From contig CATQHF010000001.1 of the NCBI GenBank assembly GCA_958295865.1, positions 1 to 64,000 of the forward strand: 64,000 nucleotides of DNA, read 5' to 3'. The translations under genes and the position numbers were made by a program. Every line of letters begins with the position of its first letter. Within the stretch, counting starts at the first letter, position 1. The notes beneath the pieces are model-generated. The model did no database searches, was not told the DNA's origin, and worked only from the letters and a program-made list of their open reading frames with translations. The stretch comes from an uncultured Dehalococcoidia bacterium (GTDB lineage: Bacteria; Chloroflexota; Dehalococcoidia; Lucifugimonadales; JADFKI01). Positions 17,781 to 26,647 of this stretch are shown piece by piece.

Positions 17781-17880
17781 GAGAAAATTGCATTAGTCCC
17801 TTCCCCCTTTGGGGGAAGGTTAGGATGGGGGTGAAAATGCTTGCCCATCGACGGCTAAACTGTACTAATGCAATTTTCTC
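17781..17880. repeat. Element A copy 3 (100 bp)
   Basis: Full-length copy with perfect 17-bp ends and the central CCTTCCCCCTTTGGGGGAAGG hairpin. No convincing target duplication is seen (TTTGAGT left, ATTTAAC right). Confidence 0.85.
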
Positions 17881-17981
17881 ATTTAACCGCGCATGGGTTG
17901 ACTAAAACCAAAAATTAGGCGAATATATGGACAATGAGAAAGAAGTTCATAGGGCATCAGCAGTCGAATAGGAGAGAAGAC

Positions 17982-19118
17982 ATGGGGACTAACGGCAACG
18001 GACACAGCAAGACGGTGGTAGTTTTGCAACTTTCGGGCGGCAACGATGCCCTGAACACGGTCATTCCGTACAACGACGGGCAGTATTACGACAACAGGCC
18101 CTTCGTGAACATCCCGCAGGAAAATGTGCTGAAGCTGGACGACAAGCTGGGGCTGAACCCCGCGCTTGCGCCCATCAAGAGCCTCTGGGACGATGGCAAG
18201 GTTGCGCTGATAAACGGCGTCGGCTACCCGAACCCCAACCGCTCGCACTTCCGCTCCATGGATGTGTGGCACACCGCGGAGAGCGAGCAGGTAGGCGAAG
18301 AGGGCTGGCTCGGCAGGGCTATCCGCGAGCTGGACCCGAAGGCTGAAAATGTACTCACCGGCGTCAACTTCGGTCGCGGACTGCCGCGCGCGCTGTACGC
18401 CAAGGGCGTGCCGGTCGCATCGGTGGGCAACCTCGAGACCTATGGGCTGTTCCCGGACATCAAGGACGAGGCGGCGCGCAACATGGCGCTGGAAGCGTTC
18501 ACGCAGATGTACGGCGGCTCAGGCAAGGACGTCATCGCCAACTTCATCTCGCAGACCGGCACGGACGCGCTGAGGGGCGCGGACGTCCTGCGAGTCGCGC
18601 CGCAGCGATACAGATCCGGCGTGGAGTACGCCGACAATCCCATCGCCGAAAACATGAAGTCCATCGCGCAGGTGATGACCGCCGGGCTGGGTACGCGCGT
18701 GTACTACACGCAGCATGGCAGCTTCGACACCCATGCGTCCGAGCTCACCAGCCACGCCAAGCTCTGGCAGGATGTATCCGGCGCGGTCGGCGACTTCATG
18801 GACGACATGAAAGAGCACGACATGGACAAGGATGTGGTAGTGCTGCTCTTCTCCGAGTTCGGCAGGCGCATCAAGGACAACGGCGCAGGCACAGACCACG
18901 GCTCAGGCGGCGTTGCCTTCGTCATTGGCGGCGATGTCAACGGCGGCATGTACGGCGACTTCCCGTCGCTGGACGACGACAAGCAGCTGGAAGGCGACCT
19001 GCACTTCAGCAACGACTTCCGCAGCACCTACTCCACGATAGCCGACCGCTGGCTCGGCATCGACCCGGTGGAGACGACAAGCGGCAAATACGAGCAGTTC
19101 GACTTCATCTCGAAGTAA
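17982..19118 (+). CDS. DUF1501 family protein
   Basis: The 378-aa protein has the DUF1501 signature VVLQLSGGNDALNTVIPY near the N-terminus, GYPNPNRSHFRSMDVWHTA, GSFDTHASE and LFSEFGRRIKDNGAGTDHGSGG. The family resembles sulfatase/alkaline-phosphatase-like folds, but its role is unknown. The ATG at 17982 follows AGGAGAG; the longer frame from 17934 adds a basic stretch with no support. DUF1501 proteins elsewhere often begin with a Tat signal; here none is visible. It is partnered with the DUF1800 gene. Confidence 0.87.
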   Translation: MGTNGNGHSKTVVVLQLSGGNDALNTVIPYNDGQYYDNRPFVNIPQENVLKLDDKLGLNPALAPIKSLWDDGKVALINGVGYPNPNRSHFRSMDVWHTAESEQVGEEGWLGRAIRELDPKAENVLTGVNFGRGLPRALYAKGVPVASVGNLETYGLFPDIKDEAARNMALEAFTQMYGGSGKDVIANFISQTGTDALRGADVLRVAPQRYRSGVEYADNPIAENMKSIAQVMTAGLGTRVYYTQHGSFDTHASELTSHAKLWQDVSGAVGDFMDDMKEHDMDKDVVVLLFSEFGRRIKDNGAGTDHGSGGVAFVIGGDVNGGMYGDFPSLDDDKQLEGDLHFSNDFRSTYSTIADRWLGIDPVETTSGKYEQFDFISK

Positions 19119-19142
19119 GGCTACTCAACATAACAAGAATTA

Positions 19143-19170
19143 GGGATGCCCGCTTAACTGTGGGCATCCC
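19143..19170 (+). terminator. Hairpin terminator after DUF1501
   Basis: GGGATGCCC and GGGCATCCC form a perfect nine-base stem around a ten-base loop, followed by CTTTGCTTTC. It lies 25 bases after the DUF1501 stop and would end the DUF1800-NHL-DUF1501 group. Confidence 0.7.
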
Positions 19171-19233
19171 CTTTGCTTTCAGCCAGATAGCGGCATCAAT
19201 TTGAAAAAATGTCTGCGTCATACGATCAAAATT

Positions 19234-19327
19234 CGCTGATTATCAAATCGTCATTCCTGCTTTCGCAGGAATCCAGTGCGGTTGATACGCCGCCCGGATT
19301 GTAATACCAATACATATTGAGAATACC
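19234..19327. repeat. Element D copy 1
   Basis: This stretch matches 36617-36706 closely: CGCTGATTATCAAATCG, then a GTCATTCCTGC/GCAGGAAT hairpin, then GGTTGATACGCCGCCC and ending CATATTGAGAATA. The left arm is shortened compared with copy 2. No gene in 19119-19505. Confidence 0.7.
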
Positions 19328-19389
19328 CAACGAGCATTGGCGCGATAGTTCGTCTGTCTGTACAATATAGACAGCAACCTATGTGAAGG

Positions 19390-19489
19390 AAGAAGATTGC
19401 ATTAGTCCCTTCCCCCTCTGGGGGAAGGTTAGGATGGGGGTGAAAATGCCCGCCCATCGACGGCTAAACTGTACTAATGCAATTTTCTC
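19390..19489. repeat. Element A copy 4 (100 bp)
   Basis: The left end is AAGAAGATTGCATTAGT and the right end ACTAATGCAATTTTCTC. GTGAAGG flanks both sides, a 7-bp target duplication. The right-hand duplicate (GTGAAGGAGG) contributes the ribosome-binding site of the next gene. Confidence 0.9.
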
Positions 19490-19505
19490 GTGAAGGAGGC
19501 GCATA

Positions 19506-19772
19506 ATGGCAGTGCTAGAGCGAGAATACGCCGTCTTCAACCGCATGAAAGATCGGCTGGAAGCCGAACACTACCTAGAATGGGTCGTGATACATGAGGA
19601 CGAGTTCATCGGCGCGTTCAAGGATTTCCAAGTTGCCGCAGATACTGCGGTAAGACGCTTCGGGCGCGGACCGTACCTCATCGAGCAAGTCGGCGCGCCG
19701 CCTCCGTCCATCCCTTCTATCTTGGGATACGCGCCAGCGAAACCTGCCCTCCGACAAGCTCAGGGCGAATGA
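19506..19772 (+). CDS. DUF5678-like small protein
   Basis: The 88-aa protein has the pattern EAEHYLEWVVIHEDEFIG...VAADTAVRRFGRGPYLIEQVG seen in small DUF5678-like proteins of unknown function. AAGGAGG lies six bases before the ATG. The last residues (RQAQGE) are encoded by a common inverted repeat (CCGACAAGCTCAGGGCGAA at 19750, with its partner near 19788), so the natural end has probably been replaced by repeat sequence. No membrane segment. Confidence 0.65.
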   Translation: MAVLEREYAVFNRMKDRLEAEHYLEWVVIHEDEFIGAFKDFQVAADTAVRRFGRGPYLIEQVGAPPPSIPSILGYAPAKPALRQAQGE

Positions 19773-19862
19773 GTCTTGCATATAAACCCGTTCGCGCTGA
19801 GCCTGTCGAAGCACAAGGCTTGGCATACACCGTAATTGTATAAGAAACTTCTATCCCGATGT

Positions 19863-21296
19863 CTAACTAACCGCCGGGCGCTTGTCCGCCCAGGGCATCG
19901 CGCGCTCGAACGCCGCCGACGCCGCGATTACCGTCGCCTCGTCGCCCTTGCGTCCGACGATGTGCAAGCCTATCGGCATGCCGTCGGATGAGAAGCCGCA
20001 CGGCACGCTGGCGGCGGGATGCCCGATGGTGTTGATGGGATGCGTGAACGGCAGGAAGCCCCAGCCCTTCCTGTTGGCGTTCTGCTTGCCCGCAATCTCC
20101 GCGGGGTATTCCTGCACAGGGAACGCCGTTGTCGCCATCGTGGGGGACAGCAGCAGGTCGTAGTCGTCGAACACATCGGCAAACTGGTTTATCATTCGGT
20201 CGCGCGCGCCCATCGCCCTGATGAAGTCGCCGGTGGTATAGTCCCTGCCGTCCTCGATAGCCATGCGCCCATACCACGACAGCGGGTCAGACGGATCGTC
20301 GAGCAGATGCCCCTGCGTGACGAACACATTGGAGCAGAAGAACACCCACCAGGTCTCGAACGGGGATTCGAGCGCGAGGTCGCTGTTCTCCACGACGCAG
20401 CCCATGCCCTCGAATGCTCTTGCGGCGGCGGCGGACACCTCGACGACTTCCGCGTCAACGCCCGCATAGCCATAATCAGGACTCCATGCGATACGCAAGC
20501 CGCTGATATCTGTGTCCAGCGCGCCGATGAAGTCCGGCGCGGGCGCGTGCAGGGATGACGCATCGCGCGGGTCGTAGCCCGCAAGGGCTTGCAGCAGTAT
20601 CGCAGAGTCCTTGACCGTGCGCGACATGGGACCCTGCTGGCTGGTGATGTTGACGAGCGGAGTCGACGGGACGCCGCTGAAGCTGGACACGCGCCCCTGC
20701 GTGGGCTTGATGCCGTAGATACCGCAGAAGCTAGCGGGGATGCGGATGGAGCCGCCGCCGTCGCCGCCCGTGCCGAGCGAGCACAGCCCCGCGGCAATCG
20801 CCGCGCCCGCGCCGCCGCTGGATGCGCCGGATGTGCGCTCGGTGTTCCAGGGGTTGCGGCATTCATCGCCGAGCCGGTTCTCGTTAGCGCCCAGCAAGCC
20901 GAACTCCGGCGTGTTCGTCTTGCCGAGTATGACCGCGCCCGTCGCCTTCACGCGCTCCACTACCGCCGAATCCGCTGCGGGTATCTGCTCTTGGTAGGCA
21001 AGCGAACCCATCGTAGTTCGGATGCCCTTGGTCATCTGCAAGTCCTTGATGGATATGGGGACGCCGTGAAGCGAGCCGAGCGCATCGCCGCGCATGACGG
21101 CATCCTCGGCGGCGCGCGCGGACTGCATCGCCTCGTCCTGCGTCAGCGTCAGATACGAGTTCAGCCGCGAGTCCAACCGCTCTATTCGGTCGAAGTACAG
21201 CTGCGTGATTTCAACGGGCGATACCTGCCTATCCGCAATCAGCGCGGCGAGTTCGTGAGAGGGGGCAAAGGCAAGGTTTTCGTCGATGCTTGGCAT
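19863..21296 (-). CDS. Amidase-signature hydrolase, paralogue 1
   Basis: The 477-aa protein is an amidase-signature enzyme that hydrolyses amide or carbamoyl bonds. The catalytic Ser-cisSer-Lys triad is K84 (ISIKD), S159 (GASSGG) and S183 (GGGSIRIP), with the expected 24-residue gap between the two serines. The substrate is unknown. Lack of GatB/GatC neighbours argues against GatA. The ATG at 21296 follows GAGGAG. It is about 55-60% similar by eye to the next upstream gene and is transcribed after it, so the two are probably a tandem pair. Confidence 0.88.
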   Translation of the reverse strand: MPSIDENLAFAPSHELAALIADRQVSPVEITQLYFDRIERLDSRLNSYLTLTQDEAMQSARAAEDAVMRGDALGSLHGVPISIKDLQMTKGIRTTMGSLAYQEQIPAADSAVVERVKATGAVILGKTNTPEFGLLGANENRLGDECRNPWNTERTSGASSGGAGAAIAAGLCSLGTGGDGGGSIRIPASFCGIYGIKPTQGRVSSFSGVPSTPLVNITSQQGPMSRTVKDSAILLQALAGYDPRDASSLHAPAPDFIGALDTDISGLRIAWSPDYGYAGVDAEVVEVSAAAARAFEGMGCVVENSDLALESPFETWWVFFCSNVFVTQGHLLDDPSDPLSWYGRMAIEDGRDYTTGDFIRAMGARDRMINQFADVFDDYDLLLSPTMATTAFPVQEYPAEIAGKQNANRKGWGFLPFTHPINTIGHPAASVPCGFSSDGMPIGLHIVGRKGDEATVIAASAAFERAMPWADKRPAVS

Positions 21297-21397
21297 TGGA
21301 CAACTCCTCAAGTGGGGTTCTTGTTAGCGCGAATACGAGATAGGTTGTGTTGACATTTCCCCATGACAATAGTGAAACGGCGTCCCCGTCGCTGCCG

Positions 21398-22825
21398 TCA
21401 GGACACGGGCGGGCGCTTGTCCGCCCAGGGCATCGCGCGCTCGAACGCCGCCGACGCCGCAAGCACCGTCTCTTCGTCGCCCTTGCGCCCGACGATGTGC
21501 AAGCCGATGGGCATGCCGTCGGACGAGAAGCCGCAAGGCACGCTCGCCGCAGGGTGTCCGATGGCGTTGATTGGGTATGTGAACGGCAGATAGCCGAAGA
21601 ATGAGTCAACCTCCCGTCCGTCGATGCTGGTCGGATGCTTCTCGATCTCGAATGCAGGCACCGCCATCGTCGGCGACAGCAGCAGGTCGTAGTCCTCGAA
21701 GAAGATGTCGAAGCGCGCCTTGAGTTCCTCCATCCCGCCGAGCGCCCTCGGGTAGTCGGCGACGGTGAGCGTAGTCGCGTACTCTAGCGACTCGCGGAAG
21801 TAGTCTGTCAGCTCATCGGGATGCTCATGCAGCATGAAGCCCAAGGACGCATAGACATTACAGGCGTAGATGTTTCGGAATTGTTCTAGCATCGGATCTA
21901 TCGCAAAGGCGCTATCGCTGACGGAACAACCCAGTTGCTCGAACACCTTCGCCGCGCTGCCGCACACATCCACGACTTCGGGGTCAACCGGGGCATGGCC
22001 GAAATTGGGACTCCAGCCCATTCGCAAGCCGCTGATGTCGCGGTCGAGCGCGGCGAGGTAGTCGCCGGGCGCAGCGCGCAGCGAGGTTATGTCTCTGGCG
22101 TCATGGCCGGCGAGCGCCCCCAGCAGAATTGCGGCATCGCGCACCGTGCGCGTGATGGGGCCGGACTGGATGAACTGATTGACCACGACAGGGACAGCGC
22201 GACCGCTGTAGTGCGGCACTCTGCCCTGGGTCGGTTTGAAGCCGTAGAGTCCGCAGAAGCTGGAGGGGATGCGAATAGAGCCGGCGCCGTCGCTGCCTAC
22301 CGAGATGGCGCACAGCCCCGCGACCAGCGCCGCCGCCGCGCCGCCGCTTGAGCCGCCCGTCGTGCGCTCCGTGTTCCAGGGGTTGCGGCACGGTTCGCCA
22401 AGTCGGTTCTCCGTCGTGCCCCTGTACCCGAATTCGGGCGTATTCGTCTTGCCAAGCATGATCGCGCCTGTGGCTTTGACGCGCTCCACGACTACGGAAT
22501 CTTCATCCGGGATATTGTCTTTGAACACCAGCGAGCCATTCGTAGAGCGGATGCCCTTCGTCGGCTCCAAGTCCTTGACCGAGATTGGGACGCCGTGCAG
22601 CGCGCCGAGCGCATCACCGCGCATCACCGCTTCCTCGGCGGCTTTGGCTGCCCGCATCGCCTCGTCGTAGGTCAGGGTGAGGTATGCGTTCAGCTGCGAG
22701 TTGAGCCGGTCTATGCGGCTGAAGTACAGCTCCGTGAGCTCCACCGGCGACACCTGCCCGTCAGCGATGAGCGCGCGCAATTCGAACGCAGGCGCGAACG
22801 CTAGATTTTCATCTATGTTAGGCAT
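21398..22825 (-). CDS. Amidase-signature hydrolase, paralogue 2
   Basis: This 475-aa enzyme has the same triad at identical positions: K84 (ISVKD), S159 (GGSSGG), S183 (GAGSIRIP). The first 50 residues and the last 60 (SVPCGFSSDGMPIGLHIVGR) are nearly the same as in the neighbouring paralogue. The middle third, where amidase substrates bind, is much more different, so the two may act on different amides. It is divergent from the enolase-superfamily gene at 23058, with a 232-bp spacer where I see no clear promoter. Confidence 0.88.
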   Translation of the reverse strand: MPNIDENLAFAPAFELRALIADGQVSPVELTELYFSRIDRLNSQLNAYLTLTYDEAMRAAKAAEEAVMRGDALGALHGVPISVKDLEPTKGIRSTNGSLVFKDNIPDEDSVVVERVKATGAIMLGKTNTPEFGYRGTTENRLGEPCRNPWNTERTTGGSSGGAAAALVAGLCAISVGSDGAGSIRIPSSFCGLYGFKPTQGRVPHYSGRAVPVVVNQFIQSGPITRTVRDAAILLGALAGHDARDITSLRAAPGDYLAALDRDISGLRMGWSPNFGHAPVDPEVVDVCGSAAKVFEQLGCSVSDSAFAIDPMLEQFRNIYACNVYASLGFMLHEHPDELTDYFRESLEYATTLTVADYPRALGGMEELKARFDIFFEDYDLLLSPTMAVPAFEIEKHPTSIDGREVDSFFGYLPFTYPINAIGHPAASVPCGFSSDGMPIGLHIVGRKGDEETVLAASAAFERAMPWADKRPPVS

Positions 22826-23057
22826 GATGGGGCCTCCCAGATTTTCTTGTTGAAGCCGGTCATCCTAGTAGCGTTGGGCGAGAAGAACAGCGTTGCCATC
22901 AGGATTCTCCCAGCGTCGCGCTGCTCCCTGCAATCATAACAGACGAATCTGTCTATGACACAAAATCCTCAATCCTAAAGAGTTTGATACGCAATTCTGC
23001 TTCCGTTCATGGTATCATCGGCGCTGAAACCAATACTGACGGGAGAGGAGTAGAGGC

Positions 23058-24272
23058 ATGAAGATTACAAACATCGAGACCTTTATAGTGGATGCGGGCT
23101 GGCGTCCCTGGATGTTCGTGAAGGTGGAGACGGACGAGGGCATTACCGGCTGGGGCGAGTGCAGCGACGGACGCTCACCGCACGGCATCGAGGGCACGAT
23201 ACGCGACATGAAGCCGCTGCTAATAGGGCAAGACCCACGCGCCTTCGAGATGCGCTTTCAGGATATGTACCGCATCACGCGGCAGAGTCCGGGCGGCATC
23301 GCGGCGAAGGCAATCGCGGGGCTGGACTGCGCGTTCATAGACATCAAGGCGAAGGCGCTGGGCATATCGGTTGTGGAGCTGTTCGGAGGACCTACGCGCG
23401 AAAAGGTGCGCGTCTATTGGTCGCACTGCGGCAGCTCGCGCGTGCGCCACCACGACATCCTAGGCACGCCGCCGATAGACTCGTGGGACGCGATAACCAA
23501 CCTTGGGCATGAGGTGAAGGAGCGCGGCTTTACCGCGCTGAAGACGAACATCATCATGCCGGGGCAGAACGCCACTTTCGGCGGCGGCTTCAGCGGCGGC
23601 GTTGGCTCGACCGACCAGTACGCCCCCAAGTGGCTCGTGCCGCATGTCGAGCGGCTCATCGGCACATTCCGCGACGCCGTCGGCGACGACATAGACATCA
23701 ACCTCGACCTGAACTTCCACTTCAAGACCGAGGGCGCGCTCCGTATCGCCAAGGTGCTGGAGCAGTTCGATATGCTCTGGCTGGAAATCGATATGTACGA
23801 GCCGAAGAGCCTGCGCCAGATTAAGGACTCCACGACGACGCGCATCTGCACGGGCGAGAACCTGTTCTACATGCGGGACTTCATCCCCTACTTCGAGAAC
23901 CACTCGGCAGACATGTTCATGATCGATGTGCCGTGGAACGGCTTCAGCCAGTCGAAGAAGGTGGGCGACCTCGCGGAGGTGTATCAGCACAATGTAGCCC
24001 CGCACAACTATTACAGCCACCTGTCGAGCTTCGTGAGCGCGAGCCTGTGCGCGACGCTGCCGAATGTGCGAATCATGGAGATCGACATCGACGATATTCC
24101 CTGGAAGGATGAGCTGACCACCGCGCAGCCCGAAATCATCGACGGGTATATGACGGTGCCCACGGGTCCCGGCTGGGGCGCGGACATCAACGAAGAAGTC
24201 GCGCTGGCGCATCCCTGGGACGAAAACAGCCTCGCGGAAGTGCAGACGGCGGGGTACAAGGTGCCGCGGTAG
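23058..24272 (+). CDS. Enolase-superfamily (mandelate racemase/muconate lactonizing) enzyme 1
   Basis: The 404-aa protein is an enolase-superfamily enzyme that abstracts a proton alpha to a carboxylate. Metal ligands fit D217 (NLDLNF), E243 (WLEIDMYEP) and E267 (CTGENL), at the normal 24-26 spacing. K162 in TALKTN could be a base, and the His in VAPHNYYSHLSSF lies where acid-sugar dehydratases keep their general acid/base. An acid-sugar dehydratase is the best guess; the exact substrate cannot be told. GGGAGAGGAG precedes the ATG. A paralogue lies at 26648 on the other strand. Confidence 0.86.
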   Translation: MKITNIETFIVDAGWRPWMFVKVETDEGITGWGECSDGRSPHGIEGTIRDMKPLLIGQDPRAFEMRFQDMYRITRQSPGGIAAKAIAGLDCAFIDIKAKALGISVVELFGGPTREKVRVYWSHCGSSRVRHHDILGTPPIDSWDAITNLGHEVKERGFTALKTNIIMPGQNATFGGGFSGGVGSTDQYAPKWLVPHVERLIGTFRDAVGDDIDINLDLNFHFKTEGALRIAKVLEQFDMLWLEIDMYEPKSLRQIKDSTTTRICTGENLFYMRDFIPYFENHSADMFMIDVPWNGFSQSKKVGDLAEVYQHNVAPHNYYSHLSSFVSASLCATLPNVRIMEIDIDDIPWKDELTTAQPEIIDGYMTVPTGPGWGADINEEVALAHPWDENSLAEVQTAGYKVPR

Positions 24273-24349
24273 GGGGCATCTATATGCCTAGGAATACGGG
24301 CAGGACTAACTACATGCGAATTCAACCGCGTCGCTGATGAGGTGCTGTA

Positions 24350-24667
24350 ATGGCAATGCTCAAATTCACCACCGTCCTCATACCGGACGAAGAAGGGTAT
24401 CAGGCGATCGTGCCGCACTACCCTGAGGTTACGACCTGGGGCAAGACGCCCGGCGAGGCTTTTGAAATGGCTAAGGAATGCCTCGAACTGATACTCGAAG
24501 AGCACGCCGAAACACACCGGGAGCAAGTGTTGCCGGGAGTTCAAGCCCCTCATATCGTAGTGGGCGCGATAGAAGTCGAAGTCCCCGAAGCGCTACTCAA
24601 AGACATCCGTGATATAAAGCCCGGAGCGCCCACCGAGATAGCGCAAGTTGTGGCAAACGCCGACTAA
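24350..24667 (+). CDS. HicB-like antitoxin domain protein, orphan
   Basis: The 105-aa protein opens LKFTTVLIPDEEGYQAIVPHYPEVTTWGKTPGEAFEMAKECLEL, the typical HicB partial RNase H-like fold. The C-terminal half lacks an obvious DNA-binding helix-turn-helix. No HicA (double-stranded RNA-binding toxin) gene lies beside it, so it is an orphan or a stand-alone regulator. GAGGTG precedes the ATG. Confidence 0.75.
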   Translation: MAMLKFTTVLIPDEEGYQAIVPHYPEVTTWGKTPGEAFEMAKECLELILEEHAETHREQVLPGVQAPHIVVGAIEVEVPEALLKDIRDIKPGAPTEIAQVVANAD

Positions 24668-24766
24668 GCCCACGCATCACACATAGCGTCAGTAGGCAAT
24701 CCCGGTTAACGACGCCCGCGACAGAGCGCCGGCGCGGTAGTGACGGCAGGCGCGCAAGCAAAACCG

Positions 24767-24805
24767 CAATCAAGGGGATTTCTACATCGGATTTCCCCTT
24801 GATTG
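24767..24805. terminator. Perfect 12-bp hairpin between convergent genes
   Basis: CAATCAAGGGGA and TCCCCTTGATTG form a perfect 12-base stem with a 15-base loop. It lies between the hicB-like gene (plus) and the small membrane gene at 24810 (minus), so it may end transcription from both sides. The flanking T-runs are weak. Confidence 0.6.
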
Positions 24806-24809
24806 TGGC

Positions 24810-24989
24810 TCATCGCAGAACGCTGATTAGGATGTTGACCACCACACCAAAAAATGTAATCGCCAAGCCAAAGCCCAGCGCATACATCGTCCGAGTCAAG
24901 CGAACTTCCAAGTCTTTCAAGTCCGCCTTTGTCGCCAAATGTGGGATAGTCCCCTCAATCGTTGCTATACGCTCTTCATTCGTTGCCAT
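24810..24989 (-). CDS. Small coiled-coil plus membrane-anchor protein
   Basis: The 59-aa protein has an N-terminal amphipathic coiled coil (ERIATIEGTIPHLATKADLKDLEVRL, shown in parts) and one C-terminal transmembrane helix (YALGFGLAITFFGVVVNILIS). This layout is common in small proteins of unknown role, some similar to XhlA or DUF1640 segments. The ATG at 24989 gives the compact form; a GTG at 24998 adds three residues. Upstream bases are only weakly SD-like. Confidence 0.55.
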   Translation of the reverse strand: MATNEERIATIEGTIPHLATKADLKDLEVRLTRTMYALGFGLAITFFGVVVNILISVLR

Positions 24990-25050
24990 AGCACTCACTA
25001 AAGTATAGACAGATTAGCGCAGGGCATTCGCGTATGCGCTGCTGCTCGTA

Positions 25051-25614
25051 CTACCTGTACATCGGCGGCGCGCCAAACAGATGCGTGGAGAACGGCAAGC
25101 CGTCTCTGCGTGGACGCCGTTGTAAAATCTCCAGCATCGCCAGCGTGTCGTCAAGTCCCCTGTGCGCTCGCTCAACGCTAATCCCCATCTCACGCGCAAG
25201 GCTTTGGAGCGCCTTGCTCCCGTATCCCATCTGGTGCCATTGCACCCCGTTCATAGAGCAGTACCACGGTTTGCGGAGCGCTTCGGGGAACAGCCCGGCT
25301 ACGAATCTACGATCAAACGCTGCATTGTGAGCGAGCATTATGTCAGATGATGCAATCATCTTGCGGATTTTCACTTCGTCTAAGCTTTGTCCCACAAGCT
25401 CTGCCTCGGTTATGCCATTCACCCTCATAGCGCTTGGGTTGATGGCAACCTGCGGTTGGCGCATTCCCACATAGCCGTCACGCACCTCGACAATACGCCC
25501 GCTGCGTCCGTCGTATGTGAACGAAACGGCTGCAAGCTCAATGATTTCATCTCTGCTTGTAAGTCCCGTAGTTTCAACATCTACCGCAAGTCCCTGCCGA
25601 AACATTTGCGTCAC
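25051..25614 (-). CDS. DnaQ-like 3'-5' exonuclease (DEDDh)
   Basis: The 187-aa protein has all three Exo motifs: Exo I AVDVETTGL (D12, E14), Exo II LAHNAAFDRRF and Exo III HRGLDDTLAML with the DEDDh His. It is a stand-alone exonuclease domain like DNA polymerase III epsilon or RNase T-type enzymes; lack of a polymerase-binding tail argues against the main proofreading subunit. The GTG start at 25614 follows GAGG after six bases; an ATG at 25605 is the alternative. Residues WYCSMNGVQWH in the middle are unusual for DnaQ but common in short stand-alone forms. Confidence 0.83.
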   Translation of the reverse strand: MTQMFRQGLAVDVETTGLTSRDEIIELAAVSFTYDGRSGRIVEVRDGYVGMRQPQVAINPSAMRVNGITEAELVGQSLDEVKIRKMIASSDIMLAHNAAFDRRFVAGLFPEALRKPWYCSMNGVQWHQMGYGSKALQSLAREMGISVERAHRGLDDTLAMLEILQRRPRRDGLPFSTHLFGAPPMYR

Positions 25615-25923
25615 TCTTCACCTCTTCCTGCCAGAATTCGCCGATAGCAACCCTTTGTGTCTAGGCGCAACTGTCCCACTGCATCGCCTATCACACAGCG
25701 TTCGCTTCCGCAGATACTCTCGCAGAATATCCGCACAATCGCAACTCGCAAATCACCGATAGCGTCAGTGGGCGATCCCGTTGACTACGCTCGACAGCCC
25801 AAGTCAAAAGCGTGTCGCAATCGAAGAAATCGTCGGCATGATTGGAACTATCTTTTGAGCCAAAGATATTCTTCCAGAAAGGCTTTTTGGGCCATTGCGT
25901 TTCCTATCTCGCTAGTGATAATG
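25615..25923. other. Intergenic stretch without a confident gene
   Basis: On the minus strand an open frame from about 25887 to 25691 reads like coding sequence (KKPFWKNIFGSKDSSNHADD and further to an AEANAV end) but begins right after a stop and has no start codon. It may be a decayed gene or chance. TAGCGTCAGTGGGCGATCCC near 25760 resembles TAGCGTCAGTAGGCAATCCC near 24686, so part of this region is an old duplicate. Nothing else is supportable. Confidence 0.3.
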
Positions 25924-26295
25924 CTACTTTCTCACATACCGCACATCCGCAATCCCCTCAAAGTCCACATCCTGCGTCCACAGCGTCGCGTCGTATGCTT
26001 GCGCCGTCGCCAAAATGATGCTGTCTGCCATCGGCAGACGCAGTTCAAGAGATAGACGGGCAGCGGCTAACGCCAACTCTCTGTTCAAAGGCACGACCTG
26101 CCCACGCGACATCTGTGCCATCCCCTCCAGCGCAATGTCTTCGATGTCATCTCGCAGCAGAATCTTGAAGACTTCGTAGAAGATGATCGCAGGAACGATT
26201 AGTTGCGCCGTATCTTGAATTGCATGAGCAAAGGAGGCAGCATTAGGTGCGCCAGTGAGATATTCAATCCATCCTGACGAGTCAACTACATTCAC
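25924..26295 (-). CDS. vapC: VapC-like PIN-domain ribonuclease toxin
   Basis: PIN-domain toxins cut RNA with an acidic cluster and Mg2+. In this 123-aa protein the first Asp is D5 (NVVDSSGWIEYL), a Glu lies in FYEVFKI, the third acidic residue is in PMADSIILATA and the last in TQDVDF. The start codon overlaps the vapB stop by four bases (ATGA), the usual coupled order with antitoxin first. Confidence 0.85.
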   Translation of the reverse strand: MNVVDSSGWIEYLTGAPNAASFAHAIQDTAQLIVPAIIFYEVFKILLRDDIEDIALEGMAQMSRGQVVPLNRELALAAARLSLELRLPMADSIILATAQAYDATLWTQDVDFEGIADVRYVRK

Positions 26296-26513
26296 AGTAT
26301 CCTGTCCGGCTCCCGGATGATGCGCGTGTCCTTGATTTTGCCCTTCATCGAGCCGCGCATCTCTTCTATCGGCCTCACGGGAACAAGGTGGAAAGAACCG
26401 TGCAGCTTTATGAAATCCACTTTTTGCCCCGGCGACAGGCCCAGCGCTTTGCGAACCGAAGGCGGGATTGCGACTTCGTAGTTAGAGTTGACATAGGAGG
26501 TCGTGTCGTCCAT
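26292..26513 (-). CDS. vapB: VapB-like antitoxin with AbrB/SpoVT fold
   Basis: The 73-aa protein begins MDDTTSYVNSNYEVAIPPSV and continues RKALGLSPGQKVDF, a swapped-hairpin AbrB-type DNA-binding domain, followed by a C-terminal tail that would cover the toxin. The frame is open up to 26636, but the added 41 residues are of low complexity without family match, so I use the ATG at 26513. It is predicted to bind its own promoter and repress the vapBC pair. Confidence 0.82.
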   Translation of the reverse strand: MDDTTSYVNSNYEVAIPPSVRKALGLSPGQKVDFIKLHGSFHLVPVRPIEEMRGSMKGKIKDTRIIREPDRIL

Positions 26514-26647
26514 TGCTAAAGCCTTTGCGCTAACGGGTGGTTCGTTGATTTCATGGTAGCAGGCTTGACCGCTGACGCTGCGCGGCGATACGGGCGACGA
26601 AACATCGCCGCCCGTCGACAAGTTCAGTGTGAACACGCTCTATCGCG

